Assembly: GCA_003254905.1 (NCBI GenBank)
Contig: QANU01028836.1
Coordinates: forward strand, 46,392-110,391
Length of the DNA stretch: 64,000 nt
Origin: Nissolia schottii
Taxonomy: Eukaryota > Streptophyta > Magnoliopsida > Fabales > Fabaceae
Direction: 5' to 3'
Positions 61,674 through 64,000 of this stretch are shown one piece after another. The translations under genes and the position numbers were made by a program. The notes beneath the pieces were generated by a model, which was not told the DNA's origin, did not search any database, and saw only the letters and a list, made by a program, of their open reading frames with translations. Position 1 is the first letter of the stretch, and every line of letters begins with the position of its first letter.

Positions 61674-62847
61674 TCCCCCTTAACAATAAGTCATGTGCAT
61701 TTTATCTCCTAAATTTTTAAAATGTGCAAATAGACTCCCTAACATTTTGTTTCCCTTTCCTTCCTCTTCTCCTTCAAACTCTTCTACCTCTTTCACTTTC
61801 ATAGCATAACCTCTCGTGTCACCTCCTCCAAGAAAAACAACATCCAAGAACGAAAAATAAATAAATAAATAAAATCAACATTATTAAAGAACAAAAACCC
61901 TATTCAATTTTAATTTTAAAAAAAATTGCGTGGGTTCAATAACCGAATTTGTTTGGGACTTTACCATTTGATTCCCATATCCCCATCAATCCTTGTCCAT
62001 TCCTTCAAATGGCTCACAAGCCAACACCTCCATAAATACACATCGTACAAGAAAATTAAATTGACACCAACATAGGTATGCCCAAATCTCAGTGCTTTCT
62101 CTCATGGTCGTCTTAGTTATATTATCAACGTTTGTGGTGCCCAAAACTCGCCCTGCCAACAATGCGCTCCTTCCCAAGTTGGGGTGGACCCATGAGATAC
62201 AACACAAAACTATGTCAACACGGTCAGGGGCGCACAATATTTAGGGAGTAAAGTGGACACGACTCACTGTTTAAGGGGTAAAATTTCTATTTTCCCAAAG
62301 AAGAAAAGAAAGAAAGAAGAATTTCGGGTTTTTTTTTTCTTCTTCTGTTTCAAAGAATAAAATAAATTTTGTAAACATTTTCACCTAACATGGTTTTTTG
62401 GCCGTGGCGTAACATGTTAGTCACGTTACATTTTGACCAAATAAACTAATTGATACCCATTGGGCCGTGACCACTATTATGATCACTACCTCCACTCCAA
62501 CCCAAAAGGTTCGAATTTTTTTCCAAAAAAAAAAAGGAGCACAAAAACACCTTTTAGTCGTTTGCACGAATCAGCCACGAAACGCAGGCAAGTCTCTTGA
62601 GAAACGTCACGCTTCTCGTTGCCGTTTAACGACCACCAACACAGCAATAACGCAACTAAAGTTTCAGAACTCCAACAACAACAACAGAATCATTCCATTT
62701 TCTCAAAAGAATCTACCATATACACACACACCAAAAAATAAAAATAAAAATTCCGCATAAATCATCATCATTCTCTCTGCATCACTTCTCAACACACAAA
62801 TCCAATCGAAACTACCATTAACTGTTCCCCAAACGCCCCTCAAAACG

Positions 62848-63363
62848 ATGGCGAATCCCTCATCGTCACTGTCGTTTACCGAATTCCCCGAAGACGTTCA
62901 GCTCCGCATCCTGTCGTTTCTCTCCCCGTCCGAAATCGCCACCTTCGCGTGCACATCGAAACGCTTCGTTTCGCTCTGCACCAGCGACTCGAAGCTCTGG
63001 TTCACCATGTGCGACCGGAGGTGGGGTTCCAAGACGCAGATCAGGAAATGGATCAAGGGAGGGGCGGTCACCTACAAGCACCTCTACAGGACGCTCTCCG
63101 AGTGGGAGAACCTCATCGGGTTCTGGCGCCGCAGCGGCCCCGGCAGCGCCGCCATCTCGTCGCCGTCGCTGGTCTTCTTCGAGTGGGGAGATTCGTTCGT
63201 CTCCGGATTTAGGGTTTCGCCGTCTAAATCGGGCTCGTATGAGGTGGTGAAGGCGCCCTTCTTGTGGATGAGCCTCAACTCTGATGGGCAGGTGGTGAAT
63301 TTCCTGGACCCTGATGGCCGCGCTGAGTTTTCGCCGCCGGAATTCGCGGGGGCGTCCGGAGAG
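62848..63363 (+). CDS. F-box protein (At3g12350-like), exon 1, continues past window
   Basis: Starts [20 protein letters not shown]. The F-box occupies about residues 10-52 ([20 protein letters not shown]...[10 protein letters not shown]...[11 protein letters not shown]), then [31 protein letters not shown] and [20 protein letters not shown]. This is the N-terminal third of the At3g12350-type F-box family, which is longer than 400 residues. The open frame would stop at 63375 (VVF*). Because family members continue, I place a donor at GAG|GTTGTT (63363/63364) and expect further exons beyond 64000. F-box proteins are substrate adaptors of SCF E3 ubiquitin ligases. The target is unknown. Frames on the opposite strand are shadows. 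Confidence 0.85.
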
Positions 63364-64000
63364 GTTGTTTTCTAACTTATGAGCAAATTTTGAGATATTT
63401 ACAATCATAAGTTGTTTTGAGCTTAAATTAAGCTAATGCAAACGCACATTTGTTCTGCTGATGCAGGATAGTCTGTTAAGTTATTCTGTTAGTTAGTGAA
63501 CAAACCTTCAAATTCGTCCTCAAGTTTTATAGTGTCAGTCAAGTTCATCCCCAAGCTATAGAAAGCACCAAATTCGTCCCAAGGTTGCCTAGAGTTGACC
63601 GAATTAGTAGTCCCTTAGAGGGACTAACTTGACCAATGCCAGAGGATTAATTTGATCGACTTATAGCAATCTTGGAGACGAATTTTACACTTTTCATTGT
63701 TTGGGGAAAGGATTACTCGTTGGTTAGTAAGTCTACTCAATTACATATATAAATATCTCAATGCAATGATAATCATCGAGTGATTCATTTTCTTCAGTCT
63801 TTGTCAGGAATCAGGATATGTAAACGCAAGGGTGTATTTTGGTTTCAGAAAATGTTTTCTGTTTTTGATATTGATTATAAACATCGCTCTTTGTTTTCAT
63901 TGTATTGACTAATTTTAGGGTATTGGGAATGAAATAGAATACAAATTACAAAGGTGTCATTTTTGTAATCAATATTGAGAACAATATTGAAAACATTTCC
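63364..64000. other. Presumed first intron of the F-box gene (partial), with MITE
   Basis: GTTGTTTTC donor-like start, then AT-rich sequence, the element at 63486-63705 and unrecognised DNA to the window edge. No second exon of the F-box family is visible in this stretch. Confidence 0.45.
63486..63705. mobile_element. Fold-back MITE in the F-box gene
   Basis: The left half (AACCTTCAAATTCGTCCTCA, AGTCAAGTTCATCC) is the degenerate inverse of the right half (AATTTGATCGACTTATAGCA, CTTGGAGACGAATT). A TCCCTTAGAGGGA palindrome at the middle supports a hairpin. Same family as 7550-7682 in the FKBP intron. Confidence 0.6.

Larger units (their letters stand above)
60165..62847. other. Intergenic between EXO70 and the F-box gene
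   Basis: The first ~140 bp are EXO70 3' flank. Then come the RRM fragment (60310-60606) and the RNase H-like tail (61497-61673), with AT-rich DNA between them. 62300-62847 is promoter and a pyrimidine-rich, CT/ACAC-containing leader of the F-box gene. Nothing else seen. Confidence 0.6.

Noticed and set aside
62866..63408. 180-residue minus-strand frame over the F-box exon
   Set aside because: Shadow of the GC-rich F-box coding region.

Overview
This is a plant nuclear genomic window, almost certainly from a legume and most like soybean (Glycine). The evidence is AT-rich intergenic DNA, GT-AG introns, exon-by-exon agreement with known plant families, and many short fold-back transposons and decayed LINE pieces. 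There are two runs of N (22437-22669 and 51585-51693) and single Ns at 6799 and 34710, so this is a draft or scaffolded assembly. There is no bacterial-type content: no operons, CRISPR, rRNA, or tRNA that I can recognise.

Layout. 1-5472 is repeat-rich intergenic DNA. 5473-5967 (+) is a single-exon 164-residue conserved plant protein of unknown role. 7308-12631 (+) is a 13-exon high-molecular-weight FKBP immunophilin (592 residues) with three FKBP domains and a TPR clamp. 15102-21843 (+) is an 11-exon WD40 protein, the UTP4/cirhin/POPCORN subunit of the small-subunit processome (800 residues). 24384-25401 (-) is a four-exon SOB-FIVE-LIKE (SOFL) cytokinin-related protein. 25402-38093 is a gene-poor stretch with LINE and LTR relics, one possible small membrane-protein gene (34153-34359, -) and a perfect (AG)n tract of 293 bp. 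38094-41687 (-) is a 14-exon nucleobase-ascorbate transporter (556 residues). 45642-46778 (-) is a Gln/Gly-rich basic protein of unknown function with an in-frame 114-bp duplication. 49092-50072 (-) is a DUF7950-type protein. 55562-60164 (+) is a five-exon EXO70 exocyst subunit (729 residues). 60310-60606 holds an RRM fragment and 61497-61673 an RNase H-like LINE tail. 62848 to beyond the window end (+) is an F-box protein like Arabidopsis At3g12350.

The genes are unrelated housekeeping or regulatory loci, as usual in a plant genome, and no functional cluster is apparent. The most interesting material is structural: (1) a family of long-arm fold-back elements sharing termini near GAGTTAATAY, one inserted in another fold-back element with a 15-bp direct repeat; (2) an EXO70 intron bounded by an exact 9-bp direct repeat, suggesting intron gain; (3) an FKBP protein whose first domain has lost active-site residues; (4) the tandem duplication in the Gln-rich protein; (5) the extreme GA tract. 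Exon boundaries were worked out by hand from GT-AG sites, reading-frame continuity and family knowledge. They are unverified by transcripts.
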